Below, piece after piece: positions 1 to 8,852 of a DNA stretch of 64,000 nt. Source of the stretch: Paraburkholderia adhaesiva (lineage in GTDB: Bacteria > Pseudomonadota > Gammaproteobacteria > Burkholderiales > Burkholderiaceae); contig NZ_JAJEJQ010000003.1 in the NCBI RefSeq assembly GCF_021390575.1, positions 240,001 to 304,000 of the forward strand, read 5' to 3'. The position numbers and the translations under genes are program-made. Numbering within the stretch: position 1 is the first letter of the stretch; each line of letters begins with the position of its first letter. The notes below the pieces were generated by a model. It had not been told where the DNA came from. It made no database searches and saw only the letters and a list, made by a program, of their open reading frames with translations.

Positions 1-472
<472 letters not shown>

Positions 473-634
473 TATAACAGGTATGCCTCCCTCCCCTGAT
501 GGAGAGAAGCGCGTACAGGTTGAGATCACGTGTTGTGCCTGAAACAACACAACCCCAATTCAGCAACACACACTCTTTACGCTTCTTCCCGATTGGCTGT
601 GGCGCGATAACACCGCGACGCAGCAACCCGTCAT

Positions 635-749
635 GCCTGATGACCATAGCGAGTTGGTCCCACCCCTTCCCATCCCGAACAGGACCGTGAAACAACTCCA
701 CGCCGATGATAGTGCGGATTGCCCGTGTGAAAGTAGGTAATCGTCAGGC
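635..749 (+). rRNA. 5S ribosomal RNA
   Basis: A 5S gene of about 115 nt follows the 23S gene after a spacer of about 160 nt. It begins gcctgatgaccatagcg, contains the conserved block cccatcccgaacagg, and ends gtaggtaatcgtcaggc, whose last bases pair with its start (gcctga with tcaggc). This is the usual order 23S-5S at the end of a bacterial rrn operon. The ends are set by the terminal helix. Confidence 0.96.
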
Positions 750-1387
750 TCCTTATGCTGTAAAGTTCGAAACCCCGGTGTCTCCGAAAGAGCGCCGGGG
801 TTTCGGCGTTTATGCGCCGGTGAAGCCACTCCGGAGCGATACGCTGAAGCGCAAGACCGTAGCGGACGTACCGCGGCGCAAGCCCGGGACGCTGGGCCTG
901 CCGGTCGCGCCGTGAAACCGGAAACGGAAGCCGCAATAAAAAGCCGTCCCGAAGGACGGCTTCCGCTTCTGGAACCAGGACACACTATTCCTGTACAAGA
1001 AATCTTGTCGCCAGTCGCAGGCAATATGACGAAATCGTAGCTTTCCCCAAGTTTACGTTGTACCAGCCGATACACCCGCGTGTAAACTTAAATGCAGGTT
1101 TAAAAGACACGCTGTACCAACAAGAGCCGGGAGGCTTCCGCACATACGTTCGCGTACGGAAAGAGATAAACGTGCAACGCCGACGGAATAACCATCGCGC
1201 GTAGCGCCGCGCCGCGTCTTCTACGTCAGCCGCGTTCACGTACGCGCGACCGGACGTTTCACGCCATGCGCAACCGTGCCGTGGCCATCCGATGCCAGTT
1301 CTCGCCGCCCCCCATTCTCCTGCCGCTTCCACCGCTACACACCGCCGGTGCTAACTGACGTTCCCGTTCCAACAAAAAGGAGAACCC
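750..1387. other. Intergenic region after the rrn operon
   Basis: About 640 bases without a convincing gene. It holds the rrn terminator hairpin and a second hairpin at 941-962 (aagccgtcc and ggacggctt, loop cgaa) with an A-run on its left. That layout makes it an intrinsic terminator for leftward transcripts. No leftward gene is recognisable between it and the lipoprotein operon. The rest must carry the promoter of the 1388 operon, but no promoter stood out. Confidence 0.5.
768..805 (+). terminator. rrn operon terminator hairpin
   Basis: A perfect 11-bp inverted repeat (cgaaaccccgg at 768-778, ccggggtttcg at 795-805) lies 19 nt after the 5S gene. It is the natural intrinsic-terminator candidate for the rRNA operon. 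The U-tract after the hairpin is poor, so termination may need help. Confidence 0.75.
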
Positions 1388-2065
1388 GTGAAACTGTCCA
1401 AAACCTGTTGCGCAGTCGTCGCTGCCACCACGATCGCGGCCCTGAGCGGTTGCACGACGGAGTCGTCGCGTTCACTTCCCGTAGCGCCGGTCGCAAGTGC
1501 GCAGCGCCCGCCAGTCGGCAAGCCCGTGCAGATCTCGGTCGGGAAGTTCGACAACCGGTCGAGCTATATGCGAGGCATTTTCTCCGACGGCATCGATCGT
1601 CTCGGTAGCCAGGCCAAGACCATCCTGATCACATCGCTGCAACAGAGCGGCCGTTTCAACGTACTTGACCGCGACAACCTCGACGAAATCCGCCAGGAAG
1701 CCGGCTTCACGAAAAAGGCCCAGGCGATCAAGGGTGCAAATTACGTCATCACTGGCGACGTGACCGAGTTCGGGCGCAAGGAAGTCGGTGATCACCAACT
1801 ATTCGGCATTCTTGGCAGCGGCAAGAACCAGATTGCATACGCGAAAGTGAGCATCAATGTCGTCGATACCACGACCTCGGAAGTCGTCGCCTCGGCACAA
1901 GGCGCGGGCGAGTACAGCCTCTCCAACCGCGAGATCATCGGCTTTGGCGGCACCGCGAGCTACGACTCGACGCTCAATGGCAAGGTCCTCGACCTCGCGA
2001 TCCAGGAAGCGGTCAACCATCTGGCCGATCAGGTTGACGCCGGCGCATTGCGCACCGCGCACTGA
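1388..2065 (+). CDS. CsgG/HfaB-family lipoprotein
   Basis: This 225-residue protein starts at GTG 1388 behind a good ribosome site (aaaaggag, about 5 nt away). It has a lipoprotein signal with lipobox LSGC (lipidated Cys22). The mature part has the CsgG-type beta/alpha fold signature: VGKFDNRS near residue 52, a stretch around LDRDNLDEIRQE, and ANYVITGDVTEF. CsgG-like proteins form or assist outer-membrane secretion pores; this one is shorter than E. coli CsgG and has no curli genes beside it. It is the first of three consecutive lipoprotein genes (CsgG-like, DUF4810, GNA1162), a trio commonly kept together in proteobacteria, so they probably form one outer-membrane complex. Family assignment is firm; function is inferred. 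Confidence 0.9.
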   Translation: MKLSKTCCAVVAATTIAALSGCTTESSRSLPVAPVASAQRPPVGKPVQISVGKFDNRSSYMRGIFSDGIDRLGSQAKTILITSLQQSGRFNVLDRDNLDEIRQEAGFTKKAQAIKGANYVITGDVTEFGRKEVGDHQLFGILGSGKNQIAYAKVSINVVDTTTSEVVASAQGAGEYSLSNREIIGFGGTASYDSTLNGKVLDLAIQEAVNHLADQVDAGALRTAH

Positions 2066-2120
2066 GCGCGCGTCGTCTACGTTATTCGCCCGAAAAACCA
2101 AGAACTACCAGGGAGATTTC

Positions 2121-2486
2121 ATGAAACACATCGGAATGTTTCGGGGACTTTGCGTGCCCGTCACGGTAGCCGCGCTGCTGCTCGCGGGCTGCGCGAACAC
2201 GACGCCGACGCTTTACCAGTGGACCGGCTATCAGCCGGGCGTGTACGACTACCTGAAGGGTGAAAAGGGGCCGCAGGAACAGATCGATGCGCTCGAAAAG
2301 GCGCAGCAGCAAATACGCGCGAAGGGCAACACGCCGCCGCCTGGTTTCCACGCCCAATTGGGCATGCTGTACGCGAACCTTGGGAACGACACGCAAGCGA
2401 TGCAGGAGTTCGACGCCGAGAAGCAGCTCTTTCCGGAGTCGTCGACCTATATGAACTTCCTCATGAAGAAACCGAAACAACAATAA
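2121..2486 (+). CDS. DUF4810-family lipoprotein
   Basis: This 121-residue protein starts at ATG 2121, about 55 nt after the CsgG-like gene, with gggag upstream. Its lipobox is LLAGC (Cys about 26). After the signal comes the family-typical LYQWTGYQPGVYDYL motif. The rest looks like a small TPR-type helical repeat (LGMLYANLGNDTQAMQEFDAEKQLFPES). DUF4810 proteins are almost always encoded between a CsgG-like lipoprotein and a GNA1162/DUF799 lipoprotein, as here. The biochemical role is unknown; an outer-membrane scaffold is plausible. Confidence 0.88.
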   Translation: MKHIGMFRGLCVPVTVAALLLAGCANTTPTLYQWTGYQPGVYDYLKGEKGPQEQIDALEKAQQQIRAKGNTPPPGFHAQLGMLYANLGNDTQAMQEFDAEKQLFPESSTYMNFLMKKPKQQ

Positions 2487-2500
2487 GCGAGCGTACCGAT

Positions 2501-3166
2501 ATGTCGAGATTCTCTTCTTTCAAGCTCTTGTTGGTGCTGTCCGCGGTCGCGTTGCTCGCGGCTTGTGCCCAGCCTGTGAAGCACATGGATTACACGGCAT
2601 TTAAGAATGCGCGTCCGCACTCGATCATCGTGCTGCCGCCCGACAACTCGACCACGGATGTGAACGCGTCGAACAGCGTGCTCTCGCAGATGACGATGCC
2701 GCTCGCCGAAGCGGGCTACTACGTGATCCCGGTCGCCGTGATGGAAGAAACGTTCAAGCAGAACGGACTCACGACGGCGGGTGATATCCAGCAGACAACG
2801 CCTGCGAAGCTGCGCGAGATCTTCGGCGCGGATGCTGTGCTGTACTCGACGATCACGCAATACGGCACCCAGTATCGCGTGCTTGCCAGCGCGACGGTGG
2901 TCACGGTGTCGGCGAAACTCGTCGATCTGAAAAGCGGCGACGTGCTCTGGCAAGGTGCTGCGACGGCCAACAGCGAAGAGGGTAGCAACAACGGCGGCGG
3001 CGGCATCATCGGTATGCTGGTGACGGCGGCGGTCAAGCAGATCGCGAACTCGCTCACCGACAAGAGCCACGATATTGCCGGTATTACGAGCTATCGTCTG
3101 CTGCACGCCGGTCCGCCGACGGGGCTCCTTTACGGTCCCCGCTCGCCGAAGTACGACACGGATTAA
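2501..3166 (+). CDS. GNA1162/DUF799-family lipoprotein
   Basis: This 221-residue protein begins at ATG 2501, only 14 nt after the previous stop, so it is operon-linked. Its signal ends in lipobox LAAC (Cys22). The mature part carries the DUF799 signature: IIVLPPDNST near residue 45, then ADAVLYSTITQYGTQY, and a C-terminal glycine run before a hydrophobic stretch. Neisserial GNA1162 is a surface lipoprotein antigen of this family with a fold like TolB/CsgG N-terminal domains. It is the third member of the trio starting at 1388 and is followed by a strong terminator. Exact function is unknown. Confidence 0.9.
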   Translation: MSRFSSFKLLLVLSAVALLAACAQPVKHMDYTAFKNARPHSIIVLPPDNSTTDVNASNSVLSQMTMPLAEAGYYVIPVAVMEETFKQNGLTTAGDIQQTTPAKLREIFGADAVLYSTITQYGTQYRVLASATVVTVSAKLVDLKSGDVLWQGAATANSEEGSNNGGGGIIGMLVTAAVKQIANSLTDKSHDIAGITSYRLLHAGPPTGLLYGPRSPKYDTD

Positions 3167-3233
3167 GCGTAGTTCCCACTCGATATGCAACTCGCCGAGG
3201 CGCTTCTATCGGCAAGTCCAATTACCACACAAA

Positions 3234-3267
3234 CAAAAAAGCCCGTCACACAGTGACGGGCTTTTTA
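3234..3267. terminator. Bidirectional terminator between GNA1162 gene and rpoD
   Basis: Perfect 9-bp stem gcccgtcac (3241-3249) and gtgacgggc (3253-3261) with a 3-nt loop, an A-run on the left and five T on the right. It works in both directions and sits between the convergent lipoprotein operon and rpoD. Confidence 0.92.
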
Positions 3268-3306
3268 TCGCAGCTTCGAGATGCCTGAAAGCGCGATCAA
3301 TACGGC

Positions 3307-5286
3307 TTAACGCTCGAGGAACGGCCGCAGCTTGTCGGCTCGGCTCGGGTGCATCAGCTTGCGCATCGCCTTGCTTTCGATCTGGCGAATACGCTCGCGC
3401 GTCACGTCGAACTGCTTGCCGACTTCTTCCAGCGTGTGATCCGACGTCGTGTCGATGCCGTAGCGCATGCGCAGCACCTTTGCCTCACGCGGCGAAAGCG
3501 CCTTGAGCGCCTCATCGATGGCGGCACGCATGTTTGCGTGAATCGCAGCATCGGCCGGCGAGCTCGATGCGGCGTCCTCGATCATGTCGCCGAGCGTTGC
3601 GTCGCCGTCGTCGCCGACCGGGCTCTCCAGAGAAACCGGCTGCTTCGCGATCTTCAGGATGCCCCGCACCTTTTCTTCGGTCATGCCCATGCGCGCGGCG
3701 AGATCCGCCGGATGCGCTTCCATGCCCGTCTGCTGCAGGATCTCGCGCGAAATGCGGTTCAGCTTGTTGATCGTCTCGATCATGTGAACCGGCACGCGGA
3801 TCGTGCGCGCCTGGTCCGCGAGCGCACGCGTCACGGCCTGGCGTACCCACCACGTGGCGTACGTCGAGAACTTCCAGCCGCGGCGATATTCGAACTTGTC
3901 CACGGCCTTCATGAGGCCGATGTTGCCTTCCTGGATCAAGTCGAGGAACTGCATGCCGCGGTTCACATACTTCTTCGCAATCGAGATCACGAGACGCAGG
4001 TTGGCCTTCACCATCTCGCCCTTCGCCTTGCGCATTTTCGATTCGGCGACCGTCATGCGGCGGTTGATGGCCTTGATCTGCTGCAGCGACAACGAAGCGG
4101 CTGCTTCGATCTCGGCGAGCTTGCGCTGTTCCGCCTGAATGGCCGGCAGGCTGCGTTCCATCGAGGCGCCGTACTTGCTCGACTTCGCAGCCGTGCGGAC
4201 GGCCCAGTCGAGATCGGTTTCGTGGCCGGGGAACTGCTCGACAAATGCATCACGCGGCATGCCGCAGCGGTCGACGACGATCGTCAGCACATTGCGCTCG
4301 ATCGCGCGGATCTGCGCGACCTGGCCCTGCAGCAACGTGCAGAGCCGGTCGATGGTGCGCGCCGTGAAGCGGATCGGCGCGAGTTCGCGCTGGATCTCTT
4401 CGCAGATCTTCATTTCGGCTGCCGATGCGCGCGCATCCGAATCGGTCGTGCATGCCATCTGTTCGAAGAGCGTGCGCACGCGAGCGAAGATCGCAAGGCC
4501 GTCGGCCTTCAGCTGCGCGAGCAGGGCTTCGTTCGCCTTGCTCGAATCTCCGGCATCGCCGTCGTCTTCTTCGCCGCCGTCGCTTTCGTCGGCGTCGTCG
4601 GCTTGCGCTTCGATCTCTTCGCTTTCGTCGCTAGCGGCGATCGCGGGTTCTTCGACGGGCTCGTCGCTGCCGATGCCGTCGATCAGCTCGTCGATGCGCA
4701 TCTCGTCGGCGGCGATACGATCCGCGTCCGCGAGGATCGTTGCGACGATCGACGGGCACGCGGCGATGGCCTGGATCATCTCCTGGAGACCGTCTTCGAT
4801 GCGTTTCGCGACTTCGATTTCGCCGGCGCGCGTCAGCAGTTCACTTGACCCCATTTCGCGCATGTACATGCGGACGGGGTCGGTGGTGCGGCCGAATTCC
4901 GAATCGACGGTCGAGAGCGCGACTTCGACTTCTTCGTCCGCTTCGTCGTCGATTTGAGCTTCGCCACGCGTTTCGTCGTTGAGCAGCAGCGTCTCGGCGT
5001 CGGGGGCCTGCTCGTAGACCTGCACGCCCATGTCGTTGAACGTCGCAACGATCGTTTCGAGCGCGGCCGTCTGCGCGAAGTTGTCGGGCAGATGGTCGTT
5101 GATATCGGCGTGCGTGAGGTAGCCGCGTTCGCGGCCGAGCTTGATCAGCGCGCGCATCTGGTGCTGGCGTTTTTCCAGCTGTGCGCTAGCGTCGATCTGA
5201 GTCGTATCGCCGGTCTTGTCTTTCGATGCGCGGCGTGCAGGGCGGGCAGACGAGGCCAGCACGTCGTCCCGGTCATGGCTTGTCAA
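3307..5286 (-). CDS. rpoD: RNA polymerase primary-type sigma factor RpoD
   Basis: Sigma-70 factor directing RNA polymerase to promoters. All regions are present: 1.1 (KLGRERGYLTHADIN, about 49-63), 1.2 (DPVRMYMREMG), a long acidic non-conserved region, region 2 (about 425-495, with GWKFSTYATWWVRQA), region 3, and region 4 with the helix-turn-helix VTRERIRQIE near 628. The start is placed at TTG 5286: ggag lies 6 nt upstream and the residues just after it match a short family N-terminus. The frame stays open upstream, but that part is not family-like. The product is 659 residues. No dnaG or rpsU lies beside it, unlike the usual macromolecular-synthesis operon, so it may be a second RpoD copy; this is inference. 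Confidence 0.95.
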   Translation of the reverse strand: MTSHDRDDVLASSARPARRASKDKTGDTTQIDASAQLEKRQHQMRALIKLGRERGYLTHADINDHLPDNFAQTAALETIVATFNDMGVQVYEQAPDAETLLLNDETRGEAQIDDEADEEVEVALSTVDSEFGRTTDPVRMYMREMGSSELLTRAGEIEVAKRIEDGLQEMIQAIAACPSIVATILADADRIAADEMRIDELIDGIGSDEPVEEPAIAASDESEEIEAQADDADESDGGEEDDGDAGDSSKANEALLAQLKADGLAIFARVRTLFEQMACTTDSDARASAAEMKICEEIQRELAPIRFTARTIDRLCTLLQGQVAQIRAIERNVLTIVVDRCGMPRDAFVEQFPGHETDLDWAVRTAAKSSKYGASMERSLPAIQAEQRKLAEIEAAASLSLQQIKAINRRMTVAESKMRKAKGEMVKANLRLVISIAKKYVNRGMQFLDLIQEGNIGLMKAVDKFEYRRGWKFSTYATWWVRQAVTRALADQARTIRVPVHMIETINKLNRISREILQQTGMEAHPADLAARMGMTEEKVRGILKIAKQPVSLESPVGDDGDATLGDMIEDAASSSPADAAIHANMRAAIDEALKALSPREAKVLRMRYGIDTTSDHTLEEVGKQFDVTRERIRQIESKAMRKLMHPSRADKLRPFLER

Positions 5287-5953
5287 TACGTTCTCCTTGA
5301 AGGGGGGCCTGACAAGGGCAAAAAGAGTCACGCGCCAGCGGCGTTGCGTCCTGGCGATGACGAAATTGCAGGGGAATTGGCGGGGGCGAATGCCGGTCCC
5401 GCCGAGCGGGCACCAGACGCACAAGGCGAAAGGCGGCCTGAATTTTCGTGCAATGCAGAGAGATCGCGTATGGTAGTGCGTTCCGGCATGGGAGGCAACC
5501 GGAATCGTCGTCTGCAACGCACAGTTTCACGCAACCGCCAGATCGAATCACAACACCTGCTCAACAGTACTTCGCCACGAGCGCTGTTCGGCGCGAAAAC
5601 AAATAATTGGTTCGCGACTCTAAATCGTCTGATGAATACGTGACGCGGCCAGCAGGAGGACGTTTGCGTGTCGAAATGACCCGCGCAGATCGTGCCCCGT
5701 TACAAGCCGCTTTTCACCGCTCGATTGCAAATGGCGACAATACGTTGAACGCGTTTACCTGACGACTGGTTGACCGCCGTTTCGTCGCACGCGAGCGCGG
5801 TGCCACGCAGGGTGTCCCTGACGACTGATGTATCGAGCGCGCAAATAGCGCGTCCTGCGGTGTCACGGAAGTGTTTGCCTCGCGTCAGGCACCCGCTCAG
5901 GGGGGCGAGTGGTTGTTCCGGTCCCGGCGCCTGCCGCCTCCCGTGAGGTCCAA
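5287..5953. other. Intergenic region upstream of rpoD
   Basis: About 670 bases between the start of rpoD and the end of the GFA gene, both leftward. It should hold the rpoD promoter. No open frame here has family-like sequence and no hairpin with a U-tract was found. The left part (5550-5640) is visibly AT-richer (for example aaacaaataattgg), fitting a promoter, but no -35/-10 pair is convincing. Confidence 0.4.
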
Positions 5954-6379
5954 TCACGGGAATTCGTCGTACTGCGGCAAGGTGTCCGTGATCTCGAACC
6001 AGGGCGCCTTCGAGCCAACGAAAATGTGGGCGCTCGGGCGGATCGCGGGAGTGTCGACGAGCGTACCCAGCGTCACGTGAACCCAGCCCCCTTCGCGCAC
6101 GACTGAAAAGAGCAGTGAGCCGCATAGGGCGCAATGGACGTCGTGATTGGCCTGCGCGTCGCCGAACGTCAGCAGGCTTTCGCCGCCTCGCGTCACGACC
6201 AGTTTCTGTCGCTCGATGCCTGCGAACGGTTTGAATGCCGAACCGGTCGCCCGTCGGCATTTCGTGCAGTGGCAATTGAGCGCGTAGACGAAGGCATCGT
6301 CGACGGCGTAATGCACCGTGCCGCACAGGCATTGCCCGCGCAGTGTCGAGGTGGTGTTCGCAGATGGGGACGCCAGCAT
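5954..6379 (-). CDS. GFA/CENP-V domain (Mss4-like) zinc protein
   Basis: This 141-residue protein carries the GFA domain, a beta-tent zinc-binding fold named after glutathione-dependent formaldehyde-activating enzyme. The zinc ligands are visible: CLC at 17-19, CHCTKC at 36-41 and CALC at 83-86. Length is typical for single-domain GFA proteins. Only some family members relate to glutathione chemistry, so an enzymatic role should not be assumed. The start ATG at 6379 has gaggga a few bases upstream. Neighbours give no pathway context. Confidence 0.88.
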   Translation of the reverse strand: MLASPSANTTSTLRGQCLCGTVHYAVDDAFVYALNCHCTKCRRATGSAFKPFAGIERQKLVVTRGGESLLTFGDAQANHDVHCALCGSLLFSVVREGGWVHVTLGTLVDTPAIRPSAHIFVGSKAPWFEITDTLPQYDEFP

Positions 6380-6661
6380 CGTAATTCCCTCAAGGGACCT
6401 GCAATCGACCGTGGGTTCACGTCAGCCGCGACGTGATGGCACAAGGTAACCGGATTTGGGGTCTGGGGCCCCAACTCACCGTATCGGCGCGCCCCGCGCG
6501 GCTTTCCGCAGACCATAAGGGGCGCTTCCTACGGCCTTTATACGCGCGTTCGCTGCTAGGTAGAGCGTCGACTTCCCATAAAGCGTTACCTTTGCGCGCT
6601 GCAACGCTACTGACCCGGTGACCTGTGTACCCCAACGCGCCCCTTCTTCCGTGCGCGACGC

Positions 6662-7012
6662 TCATCGGGTCCGACCACTCATCTCCTTCAATCCATTGAT
6701 CACGACGAGTAGCGCGCGGCCGTGCTCTTCCGAGCCGTCCCACGCCTCGACGATCGCGTTGCGCAGTAGTTCGCTATAGGCAGCGTCGCGCCGCACGTTG
6801 GGCGTTGACTCGACACCATAGAAACTGCATAGCTTATTGAATGACGCACTCCGGCGCAGCCGCCTTCCATTCGAGAGACGAAGTCTCGACACGGTGGGCT
6901 GGCTAACGCCGGAAAGCCGCGCAATTTCGCTAGATGAGCGGGTATCGGACGTAAGCCGGCTCATTAGCGTACGTACGGGAAAATGTCGGTCTGGGGCTTC
7001 CATGTCATGCAT
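6662..7012 (-). CDS. Small helix-turn-helix transcriptional regulator
   Basis: A 116-residue protein whose centre reads SSSEIARLSGVSQPTVSRLR (about 27-46), a classical Cro/LacI-like helix-turn-helix. The rest is not recognisable. The start is ATG 7012 or ATG 7003; neither has a strong ribosome site. It is divergent from the unknown gene at 7083 with only about 70 bp between starts. By arrangement it probably represses or activates that promoter and its own. The C-terminal half (about 70-116) may be an effector or dimerisation part. Confidence 0.72.
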   Translation of the reverse strand: MHDMEAPDRHFPVRTLMSRLTSDTRSSSEIARLSGVSQPTVSRLRLSNGRRLRRSASFNKLCSFYGVESTPNVRRDAAYSELLRNAIVEAWDGSEEHGRALLVVINGLKEMSGRTR

Positions 7013-7082
7013 TATACCTATACAGTAACGGTTATTGAATTGCTCGTCGAATCGGGCAGATTGATGTATTCCAAGGAAGTCG

Positions 7083-7976
7083 ATGGCACTGAAAAACTTA
7101 CCGCCCACTTTTTGCTGGTCTCGAATCGGATCGGAGACCAGCGAAGATCTCGCTACGCTCATACTTCGCAAGGAGTGGGAGCGGCGGCTGGGCGGCGGGC
7201 GCTTCCTGTGGGGTATCAGCCAGTCGCTCGGCAGCAGCGCGCAGGTGGCGGCGCTGCGCACGGGTTTGCTGCTCGCGCTGTTTTCGCCCGCGGCCAGCCG
7301 TGGGCGCGTACAGCAACGCAAGAGCGAAGACGCACTGGTGTGGAATGCCTGGGTCGATACTTCCGGACAGATCCGGCAACTGCCCCAGCATGCGTTCGTG
7401 ACGAGCCGCACGACCTTACCTTCGGGTCGTGCGCGCGAGCAGCACTACGCGTTGGTCTGCGCGTCGCCAACTGAACTCAGCATTGGCAGCAGTCTTAAGG
7501 TGTATTCCGAACGCCTGCGCAGCGTGGGCACCGGCAAGGCGCCGTGCGCTTCGCGGGCCACTACCGTGGTGGACCGCGTCGAGCGTGCGGGCGACGCGAC
7601 GGGCAAGGCTTACCCGATCGCGCTGGCTGTCGAACTCGAAGCGCCCTATTTCGTGCGACTCGCGCAGCCCACGCTCGTGAAGGCGCGCAACCTCGCCGCG
7701 ATTCACGAGGCAGCGCGTGACGGCAATTTCGAGGCCTATGCCGAACTCACGAAACGTCTGCGCAACCAGCCGGCCATCCAGCAGGTGCGCGGCGTCACGC
7801 GCGATCTCTTTGATACGTCGTCGGCCGAATCCGCGATATCAGTCGGGCACGGCGGCGCGCGTTCACGTATCCGCAGCGCTCAGGGCGTAGCGGACTGGAC
7901 GCAACTAACGATGGAACTCTTTCATGGCGATCATCACCCGTTCACGAGAAGCCGAGGCCGCGCAGCGCTTCGTTGA
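7083..7976 (+). CDS. Conserved protein of unknown function
   Basis: A 297-residue soluble protein with no signal peptide or membrane segment. It starts at ATG 7083 behind caaggaag. I do not recognise a named domain. Its N-terminus has FCWSRIGSET near residue 10, a charged stretch RKEWERRLGGG and then FLWGISQSLG. The centre has HAFVTSR and HYALVCASP. I have a memory of uncharacterised bacterial proteins sharing this pattern, which might be a PUA/ASCH-like fold; that is weak inference. It overlaps the next gene by 53 nt and is divergent from a small HTH regulator, so the three genes look like one unit. Confidence 0.68.
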   Translation: MALKNLPPTFCWSRIGSETSEDLATLILRKEWERRLGGGRFLWGISQSLGSSAQVAALRTGLLLALFSPAASRGRVQQRKSEDALVWNAWVDTSGQIRQLPQHAFVTSRTTLPSGRAREQHYALVCASPTELSIGSSLKVYSERLRSVGTGKAPCASRATTVVDRVERAGDATGKAYPIALAVELEAPYFVRLAQPTLVKARNLAAIHEAARDGNFEAYAELTKRLRNQPAIQQVRGVTRDLFDTSSAESAISVGHGGARSRIRSAQGVADWTQLTMELFHGDHHPFTRSRGRAALR

Positions 7977-8172
7977 GGCGAGCCGTCACGTCGATCTGGC
8001 CTTTCGTGCCGTTCGCGGCGAGTCGGAGGAAGCGGCCTCGCCGATGACCTATGGAGCGGCGCAGTCTCGTCTGGAGCGTGCGCTCGACGAACTTGCGCGT
8101 GCTGAGGCGCTTTTCGATTCTGTGATTCGCGTGCAGGGACGCGGGCACCGTCCGGATCGTATGGATACCTGA
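7924..8172 (+). CDS. Small helical protein of unknown function
   Basis: An 82-residue protein starting at ATG 7924 inside the end of the preceding gene (53-nt overlap), so translation is probably coupled. It is almost entirely predicted alpha helix (REAEAAQRFVEASRHVDLAFR, then SRLERALDELARAEALFDSVI) and could form a helical hairpin. No family was recognised. The overlap and codon use argue for a real gene, but it is short. Confidence 0.55.
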   Translation: MAIITRSREAEAAQRFVEASRHVDLAFRAVRGESEEAASPMTYGAAQSRLERALDELARAEALFDSVIRVQGRGHRPDRMDT

Positions 8173-8470
8173 TTAAAGCGGCGTCATGACTCGCGGTGCT
8201 GCCGGGACCTTCTGGCGGGCCGTCATTTCGACGGTCAGGACGCCCTCTATCGCCGTTTCGCGGCGAAACGCGGAATCTGGCGGTTCGGAATCGATCCCGC
8301 AGATCTGCCCGCGTTCCTCGCGCCCTAAGGATGGCGCGTGAGCTAAGCGCCGGAGCCAGAAACGCTAGCGCGGCGCTACATCAAGCCAACCGGCAGCGCG
8401 CTCACCTGCATGCCGATCGAGCGATCGGTCTGCTCAGCGCGCTCTTAACACACCGGCAACCCATCTTCGA

Positions 8471-8836
8471 TCACTTCACCGTGAACGTGTAGTGTCCCTG
8501 CGTGCGATGTCCGTCCGCGGCGACAGCGACCCACGCGACCGTATAGACACCTGGCGTCAGCGGATTCAGATCCACCGACATACGCTTTTTGTTCGACGCA
8601 TCGACCATGGCTTTGCCGCTCGTGACGGCCTTGCCTTGCGCGTCGGTGACGGTGATCGAACTGAACGCGGGTTCGAGTGCGTCGTCGAAGTCGATCGCCA
8701 CGTTCTTTTGGTCGGTTGTGACGGTCGCGCCCGCGGACGGTACCTGGTGAGTCGGATGCGCGTGCGCGAAGGCAAACTGGCAAGCGGCGATAAAGAGCGC
8801 AGCGACGGCGGCGCGAGCGGTGGTGTGCAGTTTCAT
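8471..8836 (-). CDS. copC: CopC-like periplasmic copper-binding protein
   Basis: This 121-residue protein has a signal peptide ending near AFA-HAHP (about residue 24), so the mature N-terminus would be a histidine, the first ligand of the CopC Cu(II) site. The YobA/CopC beta-sandwich follows (VAIDFDDALEPAFSSITVTD, then LTPGVYTVAWVAVAADGHRTQGHYTF). The DGH near 108-110 supplies the other expected Cu(II) ligands. The start ATG 8836 has aagga upstream. It lies just after an outer-membrane protein gene and a DUF2946 gene, a copper-handling context. No copD is adjacent. Confidence 0.87.
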   Translation of the reverse strand: MKLHTTARAAVAALFIAACQFAFAHAHPTHQVPSAGATVTTDQKNVAIDFDDALEPAFSSITVTDAQGKAVTSGKAMVDASNKKRMSVDLNPLTPGVYTVAWVAVAADGHRTQGHYTFTVK

Positions 8837-8852
8837 GAGTCGTGTCCTTCGG

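Noticed and set aside
3349..4848. Long open frame of 499 codons on the plus strand opposite rpoD
   Set aside because: It lies fully antisense to rpoD. Its composition (Arg/His/Ala-rich, no family motif) is what GC-rich DNA gives opposite a real gene.
8218..8328. Open stretch reading GRHFDGQDALYRRF...PADLPAFLAP after the 82-residue gene
   Set aside because: Codon use looks coding, but there is no start codon in frame after the preceding TGA and no family match. It could be a gene remnant; not supported enough to annotate.
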